From Diatrype stigma (Eukaryota; Ascomycota; Sordariomycetes; Xylariales; Diatrypaceae), in the NCBI GenBank assembly GCA_022225965.2, contig JAKJXP020000028.1, positions 186,001 through 250,000 of the forward strand: a stretch of DNA of 64,000 nucleotides. The letters run 5' to 3'. The notes under the pieces were generated by a model. The model saw only the letters and a program-made list of their open reading frames with translations. It was not told the DNA's origin and did no database searches. The position numbers and the translations under genes were made by a program. Of this stretch, positions 33,993 to 45,880 are shown piece by piece. Position 1 is the first letter of the stretch. Each line of letters begins with the position of its first letter.

Positions 33993-35167
33993 ATGTCGGT
34001 CAAGATCGAGCGGGACACGGTCCGCAGGACCACCGATAGTGCCGCAGACTTCGCCCGTGACGCAGGCCGCGAAGTCAGCCGCGAGCTCACCCGTGAATTC
34101 CCCCGCGATCTCCCCCGCGATCTCCCCCTCCGTGAGCTCGCCCATGAGCTCCCCCGTGAGCTCGCCCATGATATCCCCCGTGATATCGGTCGCGATCACC
34201 ATCTGCCCCTCCCCGGCACCAGCGGGAAGCATCCCATCGCCGAGAAGCTAGGCACTGCCATCACCGGAGGGAAGGGCAATGCGGGCACGCGGGGTTATCT
34301 AATGGTGCGTCTTTACCTCGTCGGCTTCCCTTCACCCCTGCCCTTAGCGGAAGTTGAAGTCGTACGCTGCATTACACTGGACTTGGCCGGCTAACACTAA
34401 GTTTTCCTCATGCGCAGTGGTACATCAACCAGCTTGAGAAGAATCCCCTGCGGATGAAGATGCTCACCTCGGGCACCCTCGCCGGTCTTCAGGAGTTCCT
34501 TGCATCCTGGCTAGCCAAGGACCGCAACAAGCATGGCAACTACTTTACTTCCCGGGTTCCCAAGATGGCTGCCTACGGTGCTCTCGTTAGCGCGCCCCTC
34601 GGCCACTTTTTGATCTGGTGTCTGCAGAAGGCCTTCAAGGGGCGCACAAGCCTGCGCTCCAAGATCTTGCAGATTCTCGCTAGCAACCTGATTGTACGTT
34701 CTTGACCATACTTCTAGCTCTGCACTGTCAGGCCATTCGACTAACATGTGATCTCGTGATAGATTGCGCCGATCCAAAACTCGGTATATCTCGTTGCTAT
34801 GGCTCTTATTGCTGGCGCTCGAACGTACCATCAAGTCCGCGCAACCGTACGTGTGGGCTTCTGGAAGGTTATGAAGGTGTCGTGGATCAGCTCGCCGCTC
34901 GCTCTGGCTTTCGCTCAGCAGTTCCTCCCCGAATCTACCTGGATGGTCTTCTTCAACGTTGTCGCCTTCTCGATTGGTACATACATCAACACGGCGACCA
35001 AGAAGAAGAGGCTGGCCGCCCTGCGCAAGAAGCACTTCAGCGATGGCCGGGACCCTCGCGACCCCCGTGACCCCCGCGACCCTCGTGACCCTCGGGATGT
35101 CCGCCCTGGTACCATGCCTCCTCGACAGGAGGATTACCCTCCTATTGGATCCAACCCACAGTACTAG
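33993..35167 (+). CDS. Mpv17/PMP22-family organelle membrane protein with repetitive charged ends
   Basis: Three exons: 33993-34304, 34418-34693 and 34763-35167 (all phase 0), giving 330 aa. The core from residue 105 is a classical Mpv17/PMP22 fold. WYINQLEKNPLRMKMLTSG opens it, then VPKMAAYGALVSAPLGHFLIW, and WISSPLALAFAQQFLPEST to the VFFNVVAFSIGTYIN helix. Family members are four-helix proteins of peroxisomal or inner mitochondrial membranes with channel-like roles. The first about 100 residues are unusual, with about ten tandem four-residue units of the type R-E/D-L/F/I-P/A/T (residues about 30-70), encoded by a 12-nt repeat. The C-terminus has six RDP/RDV triplets (residues about 298-315), encoded by a 9-nt repeat. 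ATG at 33993 is the first Met of the frame. Which organelle it serves cannot be told. Confidence 0.88.
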
Positions 35168-35743
35168 GTGAATGAATCTCTACGAATGCGTGGGTTGACG
35201 AAGACGAGTATATTTAATGCTATGACCGCAGATTCGGAGGGGGGTTTTGTATCGGCCAACTGCCGGTGGTTTTCTTCTACTGAATGAGCGGTAACTGTTT
35301 ATAGGCTTGGGTGGCGAAAACGGAGGAGGCTGGTCGATATCATGGGATGATCTATGACGGTAGGAATGTCGACGACACGTGTATAATCATGTTTGCAAAT
35401 TACCCGCACTTATGTTTTGGATTTCTTATAGGTAAGCGGGTCTAGGGGTATGAGATTCTTATATCAGTACCACTTAACGAGACCCTTCGTCCTGGCTTAT
35501 TGATTGAAACAAGAAACAACAATAGCGGCGAGATGAATCTAATTCTAGATATTTTACTTCATAGCGAATCCCTTTAAGGACTCAAAGATCCAATGAAACA
35601 AGTCGTTGGGATTCGATATACTATTAAGCAAATCAGTCCAGGAGATCCTCTTGTGATATCCACCGAACCCGACTATGAACCGTATGTGCCCTCAATACTT
35701 GAACCACCAACAGACCCGGCCTCGGTCATAAGATTCACCCTAT
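35168..35743. other. convergent intergenic spacer
   Basis: Between the 3' ends of the Mpv17-family gene (+) and the LPMO-like gene (-). No gene. Confidence 0.5.
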
Positions 35744-36509
35744 TTAGGCCTCGGAGACGACGAAGTCGATGCAGGACTCGTATGTTTGCTTCGCACCCTC
35801 GCCGTACCACCACCATTGGATCACCTACGTTGGTTTCGCTCCAGTCAGTATGGAGTCCCTCATGAAATCAGGATAAGAGATCTTAAGGAAGAAACTTGAA
35901 GAAACTTGGGGAAATGAGGAGCATGAGAGAAAAAAAGACGAAGAAAAGAAAAAAAAGTTGAATACTCACACAAGCGCCCGGCTCCGCACACTTGCCCCCC
36001 AAATCCTCCGGGATCGTGACGCTGAAGTCCGTCTGGTCCGCGGGCGTCGTGCCGGCGTAGAACTCCTTCTCGTCGGCGTAGCCGCTCGGCCAGGCGATCA
36101 GCGGGGCGCCGACGACGGCGTTGGCGGCCGTGTCGACGATGCTGACGTTGGCGCTGCCGGCGTGGGGGATGGCGAGGTTGATAGCGATGGGCACCGACTC
36201 GCCCGGGGCGTAGGCCTGCACGCCGGCGCCGCTGTTGTCGGCGAACTGCAGGCCCTTGCACAGCCACACGTTGCACCGGGCCGGGTCGAACGCGGCGCCG
36301 TCGGCGAGCCCCAGCTCCGGCAGGCCCTCCACGTGCGACGTCGGGTCCGACGCGATCTCCCCCGCGATCTTGGGCCCGCACGCCGCCGTCGTGGCCGCGC
36401 CCGGCGCCCGCGGCGCCGGCGATCGGATCAGCCCGTGGCTGTGGGCTAGGGAGGGGAGGAGGAGGGCCGTGGCGAGGAGGGCGGCTGGGGTGGGGGTTGG
36501 GGCGCGCAT
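35744..36509 (-). CDS. secreted LPMO-like protein (chitin-binding type-4 / AA-type copper monooxygenase-like)
   Basis: Two exons, 35970-36509 and 35744-35824, with a 145-nt intron (GTGAGT..GTAG), giving 206 aa. Residues 1-24 are a signal peptide ending LAHS, so the mature chain would begin with His in HGLIRSPAPR. An N-terminal His is the copper-brace residue of lytic polysaccharide monooxygenases. The pattern HGxxxxPxPR..AACG, the LPEL..CNVWLCKGLQF block, AINLAIPHAGSANVSI, and the C-terminal GACVIQWWWYGEG..TYESCIDF are the layout of small fungal proteins with the LPMO_10/chitin-binding type-4 fold (AA16-like), which cleave polysaccharides oxidatively. The Cys in GAC and ESCIDF should pair. 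I cannot fix the CAZy family by eye. The splice join is well supported because it restores the CVIQW/YESC ending. Confidence 0.8.
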
Positions 36510-37668
36510 TTTGGCTGGCTGGTTGTTGATAAGTTGGTTAGGTCGTGAACTGTTGTGCTGTGGCCTGCTCTTGCTGGGTTTGGCTTTCAGTTATGGCGGT
36601 GGGTGGCTCCGGTAGGTGAGTTGAAGGCTCGACAACGAGATCTTCTTGACGGACGGGGTCTACCTATACATAGTAGTTATCTCATCTCTACCTGACCCCT
36701 ATTTGTCAGCCCAAACTCGGCATAGTCAGTTAATACATAACTAAGTTGTCCGCGCCTCCCACCTCATCTAGTTCGCCCCTCCCTCTCTCACCCCCATAGA
36801 GAGAGCCGGAACCGTGCGGAGACGTCATAGCCCCGAGCACCTACCATCTCGAATTGATTAAAAGGCTTGCCCACCTTGCGCTGGCGCTTGGGTCCGTGGG
36901 CCAAGCCAATCTATCTCTGCTGGGGGTGCTGGGGGCTCGGCGTGCCAGCTGAGCCCAGCTTTCCCTTCCTTCGACACTGCCGGTGAAATTGGCCATCGAT
37001 AGATAGGGTGGGCGGGCCAGCGTCCTAACTACGGCGGGCGGCAGGGCGGCGCGGCTAAACAGCGCCCCCCCCCCCGGACGCCATCTACGGATAGGGGGCT
37101 TGCCGGCATATGGTGGACGCTGAGCATCCGAGGACCGAAAGGGGTTAAGAGGGAAGAGAAAAGAGTAACTACAGGGCCCCCTCCCGATAACGAACGTCGT
37201 TGCGTATCTTCAGCCATGTTTCTTTCTTTCGTCCATTTGAGGGAACGGTTGGGGTGCTACTTGCTCTTTCTACTAGAAGGCCTGATTGATTGATTGGTCG
37301 GGTTAGAGAGCGTCTTCCTCTGGTAGGTCTACGTCTTGCCATATGTGATCTCGTTATACATGATATGGATGTGTTCTTGGAAATGATCGGAGGAAGCTTA
37401 AGATCGATACGGTATATTCATCGACTCCTAGTTATTTTTAGACGTGGGCGCAGAGCTTTCCCGGTAGGCTATCGAGACTCACCGGATTGAAGCAGGAGCC
37501 GACCCCATGTATTTTGCAATATGGTTCGTCCTATAAAACAGGACTAGGTGTATTTTGATCGAGTAGGCGACTTTTTCATTGAAAATAGTCAGATACTTTC
37601 TCTGGTCCTATCCTGACTATTACCACACAAGAAGCTACTGGTATCAACAATGGTGCCGAGGGTGAAGG
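36510..37668. other. intergenic, no gene recognised
   Basis: Promoter side of the LPMO-like gene; GC-rich at first, with C/G runs near 37065-37076. No gene seen. Confidence 0.5.
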
Positions 37669-38736
37669 TTATGCAGAGGCTACCTGCCTCCCTTTCAACT
37701 CGCTGCTATTGGTACCACTACCATATAGGGACAAGGCGACCGGAACACGTAGTTCATCGTTATTCCACTCAATGTCGGCATTGCCATACCACCTGTTGAC
37801 ACAAGGCGGGTTCACCTTCACCGCTTCCTCTTTTTCCCTTTCCCTCAAGTTCCAAGGGTCCCAGCGTGTGCCATGCGCTGCGACGGAAGCTCCCATGATG
37901 GATCCTATCGTGAAGAACCGCATACCAGTGCAATCCTCGATATAGTCATCTATACCATCGCCTCGCACGACGGCGCATGTATTGGGACGGTGCGGGACCT
38001 TCTCACCAAGTCGCAAAGTATACAGGGCACCTACACAGAATGGTCGAAAGGCCAGTAGTTCAACTGTTATTGGCTGCGGCTTACCAGCTTATTCTCTCGG
38101 GGCACATAGACCAGTCATACCATAAGAAAAGCCACGATCACCTTTGTGGCGCTGAGTATACTGCCTTGTGCCTGTTGCGAAAGGGGCAAGGATCACGATC
38201 GCTCACTACCACTCTTTCTCTTCCGGGTATGTTGTCTCACACCTACTATGGAAGACCCTTCTAGCCTCTTCGTCGAGAACTCCAGCATTGGAGTATATTT
38301 TAGTACCTTGGCCATCAATTATTGTTGTACGTCGATGGTCAGCCGATGTCCCCTCTATACGCTCTGCTGCTCGTCTCGCGCAGCGCTTGGCTCGACGACA
38401 TTTGGTGTAGGGGACTGAATCTGTCATCTCAATGTTGACAGCTTGCATCAGATGAACTCTGCTGTCAGGAAGTGATGTTGTAGGGGGTTATAAGGATCCC
38501 CATAGATCCCATTCAATCTACTGGTGGGAGATTTTATGGCTCTATAAAGAGATATTTCCTCCCCTGTGGCTTTCATGAGCCGATAATAATCCTGTTACAC
38601 CCCTACATAGCAGCTGTTCTGTCACTCCGGGCACAAGGCTGTTGACATATCCTATCCCCGGGACGAAGTATATGCTTTGATCCTCGTCATTCTCTATAGC
38701 AACCTCGTAGTCATGGTCGTCGCTGTCTTCTCGCAA
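37669..38736 (-). pseudogene. decayed coding region, unknown product
   Basis: One minus-strand frame keeps protein-like composition over about 1.07 kb with no frameshift but is broken by about six stops (TAG/TAA/TGA) clustered in two places, about 38460-38545 and 38060-38205. The open parts read EDSDDHDYEVAIENDEDQSI and FVPGIGYVNSLVPG, then EMTDSVPYTKCRRAKR and IIDGQGTKIYSNAGVLDEEA, then FFTIGSIMGASVAAHGTRWD and VNPPCVNRWYGNADIEWNND. Either introns lie at the stop clusters or the gene has been lost by point mutation. I do not recognise the family. Confidence 0.35.
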
Positions 38737-40999
38737 TCATCTTTATATCATCGCGAGGGATACGCGCAAGCATTTTCGAATTGCGGGTCAAGGCTTGACT
38801 TGGGGCGAACTTCGTAACGGCGAGCTCACCAAAGATGGATTCAAGTACGATACCTTAGGTCAGGTCAGCGGCAACCATGATCCTCAGTCGCAGGGAATGG
38901 AAAACCCTACAAGGCTTGAATGCTCAGGGTGTGCAATATGTCCTGCCCATCGGTATCAGATGTGTTCCAGGTCGCCATCGATATGAACTGTCTGTATTTC
39001 GTATTCGTCGAACATATGGAATGTCTTCATGTCGATGTTTCGATCACATGTAATACCCAGGATGCTGTCCCAGGTTTTAGCACCCGGAATAGACTTTCAT
39101 AAAAGCATCGCGACGCATTTTGGATATTTACGCCGGTTGGACCAGGAAAGATGAAGTATGCCAGAAACCATGAGCTGGGGAAGCGGTATTACAACTCGCT
39201 TGTTGAGGGGAGGTAACACGCCCTTTCAAGAATGTTGGCATGGAGATGTTGGCCGGTAAAATAGCCTCAGCTATAAGGAAGTCTTTCTCGGGTGTTAGGG
39301 ATCTGAACAATAACTCAGGACTGGGTCTGATGCGTGGAATTACTTGGTCCTTGATGGATATCTGGGGATCGTTACGCCTGCGGCAAATCACTGGCTAAAG
39401 ATACCTACCGGCATGCACATACAGGAAAGGCTTCAGTCGTCGCTACCTAGGATGTATTTTGGTAGGCAATGGGAAGCATTATGGAGTGGCAACGTCCTAA
39501 CCACCTAGTGCCAGTTGGTAATATTGCGAACATACACAAAGAAACGCCTCATCAATCTGACGCCTTGTCCAAGGACTGCCAGCCTAACGCTGACCAAACC
39601 AATATTCCGTTCCACTTGTAGGTATATGACTTTAGGTAGCTCTTTCAAAGTGTTGGCCAGTATCTAAGCGCCTCGAAGATGTATATTTCCTTCTTGGTTT
39701 CCGGGAACCAGTGATGCAGATGAAGAAGACAGGGCGATGAGAAGAACATTCATCTTGTTTTCAGCAGAGAGCCTCTGCCATGTTACGACTATTCCATCTG
39801 ACAATCGAGATGCTAAAGTAACAACGCCATCATTTCCCCCCTCTTGGTAACATCGCCTCTCCCTTGTCGAACTGTGACTTTCAAGACGAGCATGTAAATC
39901 AGAGTAGCACATTCATTCTTGCGGCTGGTTGAGTTCAATATATTTTTCAAGGCGAGTGTCAGGAATGTCTCCCACGAGACCTGTCAAATGCATCTGGGAT
40001 AGCCAAGAATATTTCTATAGTGATTGTCTGGTGTTCCCTTGAAGTTACCGAGTAACGTTATAAGTGACATGCCGCATATGCTCAACTGATCTTATGGACC
40101 ACTCGGGGCTCAAAGCCCTTCTATCTCAGTGTATATCCCCCCTGGGTTAACAGCGCCAAACCACAAAGGCTTTGCTTTGCGTCATGCAATATACGACAGT
40201 CCGTCCGGCTTGGCCATTCGAAACTTCATATATGATGATGTTTTGATTCCACCACAGCCAGCCACGACAGCCTGGCAGTCCCCGACTCCCTGCGGCCACA
40301 AGTTGGCCCCGGACAATTCTGAATCCACCTATCAGATTGCAAGGGCAACGCCATCGAGAGAACCGTGCTCCTGCTTGTCAGCAATAGAAACACAGTGGTA
40401 CTTGAAGGAGAACAGTTGAGTATATATTCCAGCAAGTATCCTGACCGTAACGTTGATATTGAAGGAAGCTTGCGTGCAGACAGGTAGGCAGGGAACCCCA
40501 TGCTTGTGTGGTCATAGACTCTGACCCTCGACATGGGACCCACTCTGACAGACGATGCCTTTATAAGGGGCCGTTCGCCTATCGACATCCAGGGCGGTAA
40601 GACCGGTTCTTCTCCCTTCTTATCTGATGGACTTTTGTGAAAAGAGTGCGTGCATTGTAACTTTGTTGGCTACGCCATGCAATATGATTGAGCATCACAG
40701 GCATGCCCGGGCAGGTGCAGGTGCTCTGGTGGTTACCACTGTCAGCTGATGACAGGTGCAGCCAGCGGGTAGCCAGTGTGCGATACGTACCCGTACCTAC
40801 CCTGGACCTTCTCCGATGATGGAAGCACCTTAAAGCTTAAATTTAAATGTTCCTGGTCAAGCTTAACCTCCAGTTACATTAACTAACTACACCTTGGATC
40901 ATCACTGGTGTAATAAGAAAGAAGGCACCTCATCTTCGTCGAGCCTACCCCCTGAGAGCTCGGGTGGACATTGTATACGTGGCGACACATCAACGGCCA
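38737..40999. other. intergenic, possible further coding remnants
   Basis: Scattered short open stretches on both strands (for example 39128-39391 and 40226-40588) but none with a recognisable family, start and splice structure. May include more of the decayed gene downstream or upstream; I could not join anything convincingly. Confidence 0.35.
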
Positions 41000-42382
41000 A
41001 TGACCTCGTTCAACGTTGGGTATGGAAGAGCCATCCAGGCACGTCAAAGCCTACCGAGAATGTCACGGGTGGCCTTCTCGCATCAACGTTCGAGACAGGC
41101 CCCGGCACGATGGCTCCAGGAGCTCCTCCAGGACACTTCCAAGCCGCCAACTATGTATGCGTGGACACCGGCCAATTTGCCTGGTCCATTGCTCAAGGCC
41201 TCGCGTCAAATCAAGGAAAAGGGGGAACAGGCCAGCGATCTGGAAAGGCGTCGAATATATGTCTTAGGTATGGGAAATATTGGCCGCTTGTTCGCAAGCT
41301 CTCTCGCCAAACAAACGCACCGGCCTCCAATCACGCTGGTAGTTCATCGGAGAGAGCTCCTCGAGCACTGGCTGTCGGACCCGGGAATCGAAATGACAGC
41401 ACTAGGGAAGAGCGAGAAGCTCACTGACTTCGATATCGAGTGGTGGACGGACCAAGCACCGGTCTCCGGCCCCGTGAGAGAACCAGCGTTCGGAGGCCGC
41501 ATCTCCAATCTCATCATTTGTACTAAAGCACCAGATTGCATGCCGCAGATCGACCGGCTTCGCGGTTACTTGGACGATACTTCAAGCGTTGCTTTGGTGC
41601 ACAATGGTATGTGCAAACTATGGCCACCATCGGGTGATGCATATATCAAGGCTCGATTCCCGCAAGGCTCAGGTCCCGATTGGATCGCCTGCGTTACCAC
41701 ACATGGCGTCACATCGCTCGGACCCTTCCGAAGTCTTCACGCATCTCTCGCCAATGTGCTTGTTGGACCCGTCAGGATGAAGGACAGAGGCGGCTCTGGA
41801 GCAAATTATCTGCTCAAACAGATCGCTGACGCACCAGGTCTTGGTGGTCGTTTGATATCAACAGGGCACCTGTGGATAGCGCAGCTTGAAAAACTGGTTG
41901 TTAACTCGGTAATCAACCCTCTAACGACTATCTTGCGCTGCAAAAATGGGGAAATCGCTGTCGAGCGTGATGACCTACTCCCCGCCATAATAGATCGGTT
42001 GATCGATGAGGCAAGCCAGGTGCTCAAGGCCTTAATTCTCGATCCGAGTAGCGACGGCATCCTACCATGTGAGGACGGCGCAACTCCACAGTCTACCAGG
42101 GAAGATTTACTGCAAAGATTCTCTACTCCCCGCCTCCGAGAAATGTTCTATAAGGTTGCCGCCATGGTAGCCGAAAATAGAAGCTCGATGCTTCAGGATG
42201 CCGAGGCAGACAAGAAAACAGAAATCAATGACTTCAATGGCTGGCTTGTGGAAATAGCAGAATACCTCGATCCTCGGCTAGCGTTGCCAACTCACAAAAA
42301 GCTAATGACATTGGTCGGAGGTAATGTAACGCTGAAGAGAAATGAGCTCGACAACCATTTTCAATATCTTCGGCCGGCTTAG
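41000..42382 (+). CDS. ketopantoate reductase-like NADPH oxidoreductase (ApbA/PanE family)
   Basis: Intronless, 460 aa from the first in-frame ATG at 41000 (the frame is open slightly further upstream without an ATG). 2-Dehydropantoate 2-reductases reduce ketopantoate to pantoate for coenzyme A synthesis using NADPH. The Rossmann fold shows RIYVLGMGNIGRLFASSLA (GxGxxG, near residue 88) and an Arg-rich VVHRRELLEHW after the second strand, suited to NADPH. ICTKA starts the mid-fold strand. ALVHNGMCKLWPPSG and TTHGVTSLGPF follow. The C-terminal helical domain has the catalytic Lys in LEKLVVNSVINPLTTILRCK (about Lys298) with the conserved Asn residues. The about 85-residue N-terminal extension is basic. 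Fungi have several paralogues, so the true pantoate enzyme and related oxidoreductases are not separable here. Confidence 0.85.
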   Translation: MTSFNVGYGRAIQARQSLPRMSRVAFSHQRSRQAPARWLQELLQDTSKPPTMYAWTPANLPGPLLKASRQIKEKGEQASDLERRRIYVLGMGNIGRLFASSLAKQTHRPPITLVVHRRELLEHWLSDPGIEMTALGKSEKLTDFDIEWWTDQAPVSGPVREPAFGGRISNLIICTKAPDCMPQIDRLRGYLDDTSSVALVHNGMCKLWPPSGDAYIKARFPQGSGPDWIACVTTHGVTSLGPFRSLHASLANVLVGPVRMKDRGGSGANYLLKQIADAPGLGGRLISTGHLWIAQLEKLVVNSVINPLTTILRCKNGEIAVERDDLLPAIIDRLIDEASQVLKALILDPSSDGILPCEDGATPQSTREDLLQRFSTPRLREMFYKVAAMVAENRSSMLQDAEADKKTEINDFNGWLVEIAEYLDPRLALPTHKKLMTLVGGNVTLKRNELDNHFQYLRPA

Positions 42383-44534
42383 CCGCTGATATTATGTACG
42401 GCACAATGTCCTCTACTCAACTACTCACCCCCAGAAAATTCGATTGCACTACAGGAGTCGGCTTGTTCTAAATCAAAATATATAGTGATCTTACAGCGTC
42501 ATTTGAGTGGCCGGTTATGGCAGACCTAGGCTGACCACAAGAACTATCAGGCCCTCTGGCTCGTATCTACTATTACCTACACGGTCAGGCGGTACCTAGA
42601 TCTGGACATCTTAATAGTACCATTTAAGACCAAGCATGATGTCCAATATGACCCCACAGGGGGGGGGGGGGAGTGAATGGAATAGCTCTGGGTACAAGGG
42701 GGTACGTACGTGCCGGTTCCGACCGAAGCGCCGCCCATAGAATACGATACATCCCTTGCTGGTGCACCTGCACACGAAGCCCGACAAGTATTGCAATCAC
42801 AAGGCGGTGTGATTGCATATACTTGTAGATTGGTTAACAGATCTGTACGCCCGCAGCTGCAGAGAGACCTCCTCTCCAAGCACGGAGGCCCTTCAAAGTC
42901 ATCAAGGCCAGACTTATCGGCCGCACACGAGTCAGAAGCACGGAGTGAGAAGGACTCCCAAGAGACTGGTTGGTCGGTACGGTTGTATTCTGTCCACGTT
43001 GTCCCTGCTGAGATGTGGCGACATAATAGCGTGATGGTAGATATAGGGGTTACAGGACAGGGAAAGCGGGTGACTTAACAGCTCTGTTAATGCCACATCT
43101 CCAAACGAAGCCGCTGTTGCCAAGGCCCACAACATGCTATCCCACCCATTGTTGTCGTCTCATGCGGTTGGATAGCAGTGTTTTGCTCTTGGCCCGAGAT
43201 TCACTTGCTTTTATCAGATGTGACGATTATTGAAGAGCGAATAGGGGCCGTCCTCTATACTTCCTACGGGACATCAGCCAATGCGGGTACCTTTGCCGTC
43301 TGCAGCGCGTGGTTTGATTCCAATATCTGCAGCTGGAATTCGCAAAGCCTTCTCACAGCCAGTCGACTGGACATTTCTAAAGCAGTGTGATACTTTGGCG
43401 CGTTGGACTGGACGATAGGAACGGTACAAGTAGAGTACAATACTCCAAACGAGGGTTAAACGAATGGCACCGACTCCATGTCTACCTCAAGTCTGTCCGG
43501 CAGTAACTACTCTGGGAGTTACTGGGTTCTGGGATACAAGGTATCTTGAGCCCTGTAACTTATCAGACGCCCCTTTATGACTTACGGGGTACATGCACCA
43601 GGCGCCACACACAAGCTTCGCCACCCGCTTCAGAGATGGGGATAGCTCGGACCATAGTCTAGTCTATCAAGATACCACGGTATCACGACATCACGATAGA
43701 GACTACGATGCAAGACATAGCATTCCAAGCAGATGGAGTCTAGGGGCTTGTCAGGGCATCTTGCTACCGCTGTCCTCGCCATCCAAGCCACTGTATGTTG
43801 ACTAACAAACGGGGCTTGCCGACTGGCTATACGACGTGGAAACTCACGAAACAATAGTAATGCGACATCAAGCGGACTTGCCGGCTTTGTTTTGCCATCA
43901 AGCCCTTCCCACATCAGACTGGCCGACTGAAGACCGACAGAAGAATAGACCGAGACCGAAATTATTACCAACAGGAAAAATACAACTATTTTGTTGCCTA
44001 CGTAGAAACTGGATATACTAACAAAATGACCCTGCTGGTAATTAGGTGATACCGATGATCCGTTGAAAAAATCCCTGTACGCTAAAATGACCACAAGACC
44101 ATCGGTATCTGTAGGTATTTGCAGGAGAAAAATATCAAGGAGACCTGCGCATCCGGCCCGAAGCAGTGGGCTTGGATTCATAGCGCCTCTAAGGGGCCAG
44201 GGACAGACGTGAAAAACAGACAGCGTGCGTGCTGTTTGGACCTCAACTCTCTTCACCCAGCTTCACGGAGCGGCCGGTCACTCATGACGGAAACACACTG
44301 CAGAACGTTTCCATGGAGACGTACGTGACCTTCTAATGTCGACGGCGCGCGCCAGGGGAAGAGCATGCGCAGCTCTTTGGAACCCACGAGCACGCACCCG
44401 GCGATCACGGGAACATCGCGGGTAGCAGACGATTTAGGTACCGACGATTTATTAACAGCAAAGTGCGGCTGCACTAGCTAGACTGCAAGCTATAACCTTG
44501 TTTCATTAAACCACAAAGCAGACAGACACACTCG

Positions 44535-44560
44535 CACTTGCACTTGCACTTGCACTTGCA
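44535..44560. repeat. CACTTG hexamer repeat
   Basis: About four tandem copies of CACTTG. Confidence 0.85.
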
Positions 44561-44835
44561 TCACCTCGTGGGACCAGCCGAAGGGGCTCTTCGGGAATCG
44601 GATTTCTCTTGCGCTTGTCACGCTTGTCGGCGGCTGTCAGGGGCCAGTGGCTTGGTAAGTAGTACACCGGTACAGCAATCTAGATAGGTATGATAGAGAT
44701 TGAACTGCACAGAAACGGACACCAACCCACAGAGACGAGCTCAACCTCCTTACTACTGCAGTTAGTTGTTTTGTTTTGTTTCGTTTTGTAGGTCGAAACC
44801 TCCCGTCGCCTTGGGACGTCGCCTTGGGAGTTGTT

Positions 44836-44873
44836 CTCTGGCTAACACTCTGGCTAACACTCTGGCTAACACT
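44836..44873. repeat. 12-bp tandem repeat, three copies
   Basis: CTCTGGCTAACA repeated three times exactly, plus two bases of a fourth. Confidence 0.9.
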
Positions 44874-45398
44874 GTAGGTACAGGTAAAGTTGATAGTTAG
44901 CTGCCACCTGCTACACACTTATGTAGATACTAGATGGTCCCTACCCATGTCGATCACCTCCTGCAGGTACCTACCATGTAGCTATCATGCGGTAGCGCAG
45001 ATCTCCCTCCCACTTCCAGGGCCCCTTGACACGCCGGCACGCCCTGCTACTCTAATAACTACCATAGTAAACCCACTGGACGATCTGTGCATTTCCCTGA
45101 TGCTCTTTCTTGCGAGAGGCTAGGACGTGTCGCGTTAGAGCGAGTAGTCGGAGGAAAGCCTGACAGCTGTCAAGTGTCAATCAAGCTCGCTGACCTTCCA
45201 GGTTGTCGCTTGTACATACTTGTACTATGTATGTCCAGTGTTCAGTGTTCCATTTTTCTCTTCTCTTTTTCTTCAACTATTCTTTCTCCGATCTGCCACC
45301 TGCAACCTTGGAAATGTCTATCTACACCATTTTACGTAATCAGTCGAGCAGCCCCTAAGCTGTATATTACCTAGGTAGTGCCTAGATGTGCCTACGTA

Positions 45399-45475
45399 GT
45401 ACCCACCTAGCCTAATATCGGCGACTCGGTTCACATTAATGAACCTAAGTCTTAAATTAGCAATTCGGATAGCAA
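45399..45475 (+). repeat. left terminal inverted repeat of pogo-class element
   Basis: 77 bp, matching the reverse complement of 48558-48635 at most positions; nearly all mismatches are transitions, plus one extra G in the right copy at its tip. Confidence 0.85.
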
Positions 45476-45654
45476 ATAACAACTGCCCCATCCCTATATA
45501 ATTTACCACCTAATTTATATAGGAAATAATATAGCGCCGGATATTAGCAAATCCCACTATAAAAATAACGATTATTCGAATAAAAAATTAATGATATTAA
45601 CGTTTAAGCGTCGAATTCGAAGGCATTCGAATAAAATCTTTAATTTGCAATTTA

Positions 45655-45880
45655 AATGCATTAATTTAAAGCTTTTAAAGTTTCCGAATTACAATTTAAA
45701 CGTTATAATTTAAAGCCTTTAAACGTTATAATTTAAAGCCTTTAAACGCTATAATTTTAAGTTCTTAAGCATTATAATTTAAACGTTATAATTCGACCCT
45801 TTTAAACGCTACAATTTAAAGCTTTTAAACGTTATAATTTTAAGCCCTTAAGCGCTATAATTTAAAGCCTTTAAAATAAA
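45655..45880. repeat. subterminal array of about 23-bp units inside the pogo-class element
   Basis: Degenerate direct repeats of a unit like CGTTATAATTTAAAGCCTTT, about eight to nine copies, just inside the left end and before the transposase remnant. Arrays of this kind can be transposase binding sites. Confidence 0.75.

Larger units (their letters stand above)
42383..45398. other. intergenic, no gene recognised
   Basis: Three kilobases without a supported gene. Contains a G run near 42661-42672, a CACTTG repeat near 44535 and a 12-bp tandem repeat near 44836. A long minus-strand open stretch at 43630-44256 has no ATG at its head and no family resemblance. Confidence 0.45.

Noticed and set aside
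43630..44256. 208-codon open stretch on the minus strand
   Set aside because: It does not begin with ATG, resembles no family, and lies in a repeat-containing spacer; most likely a chance frame.
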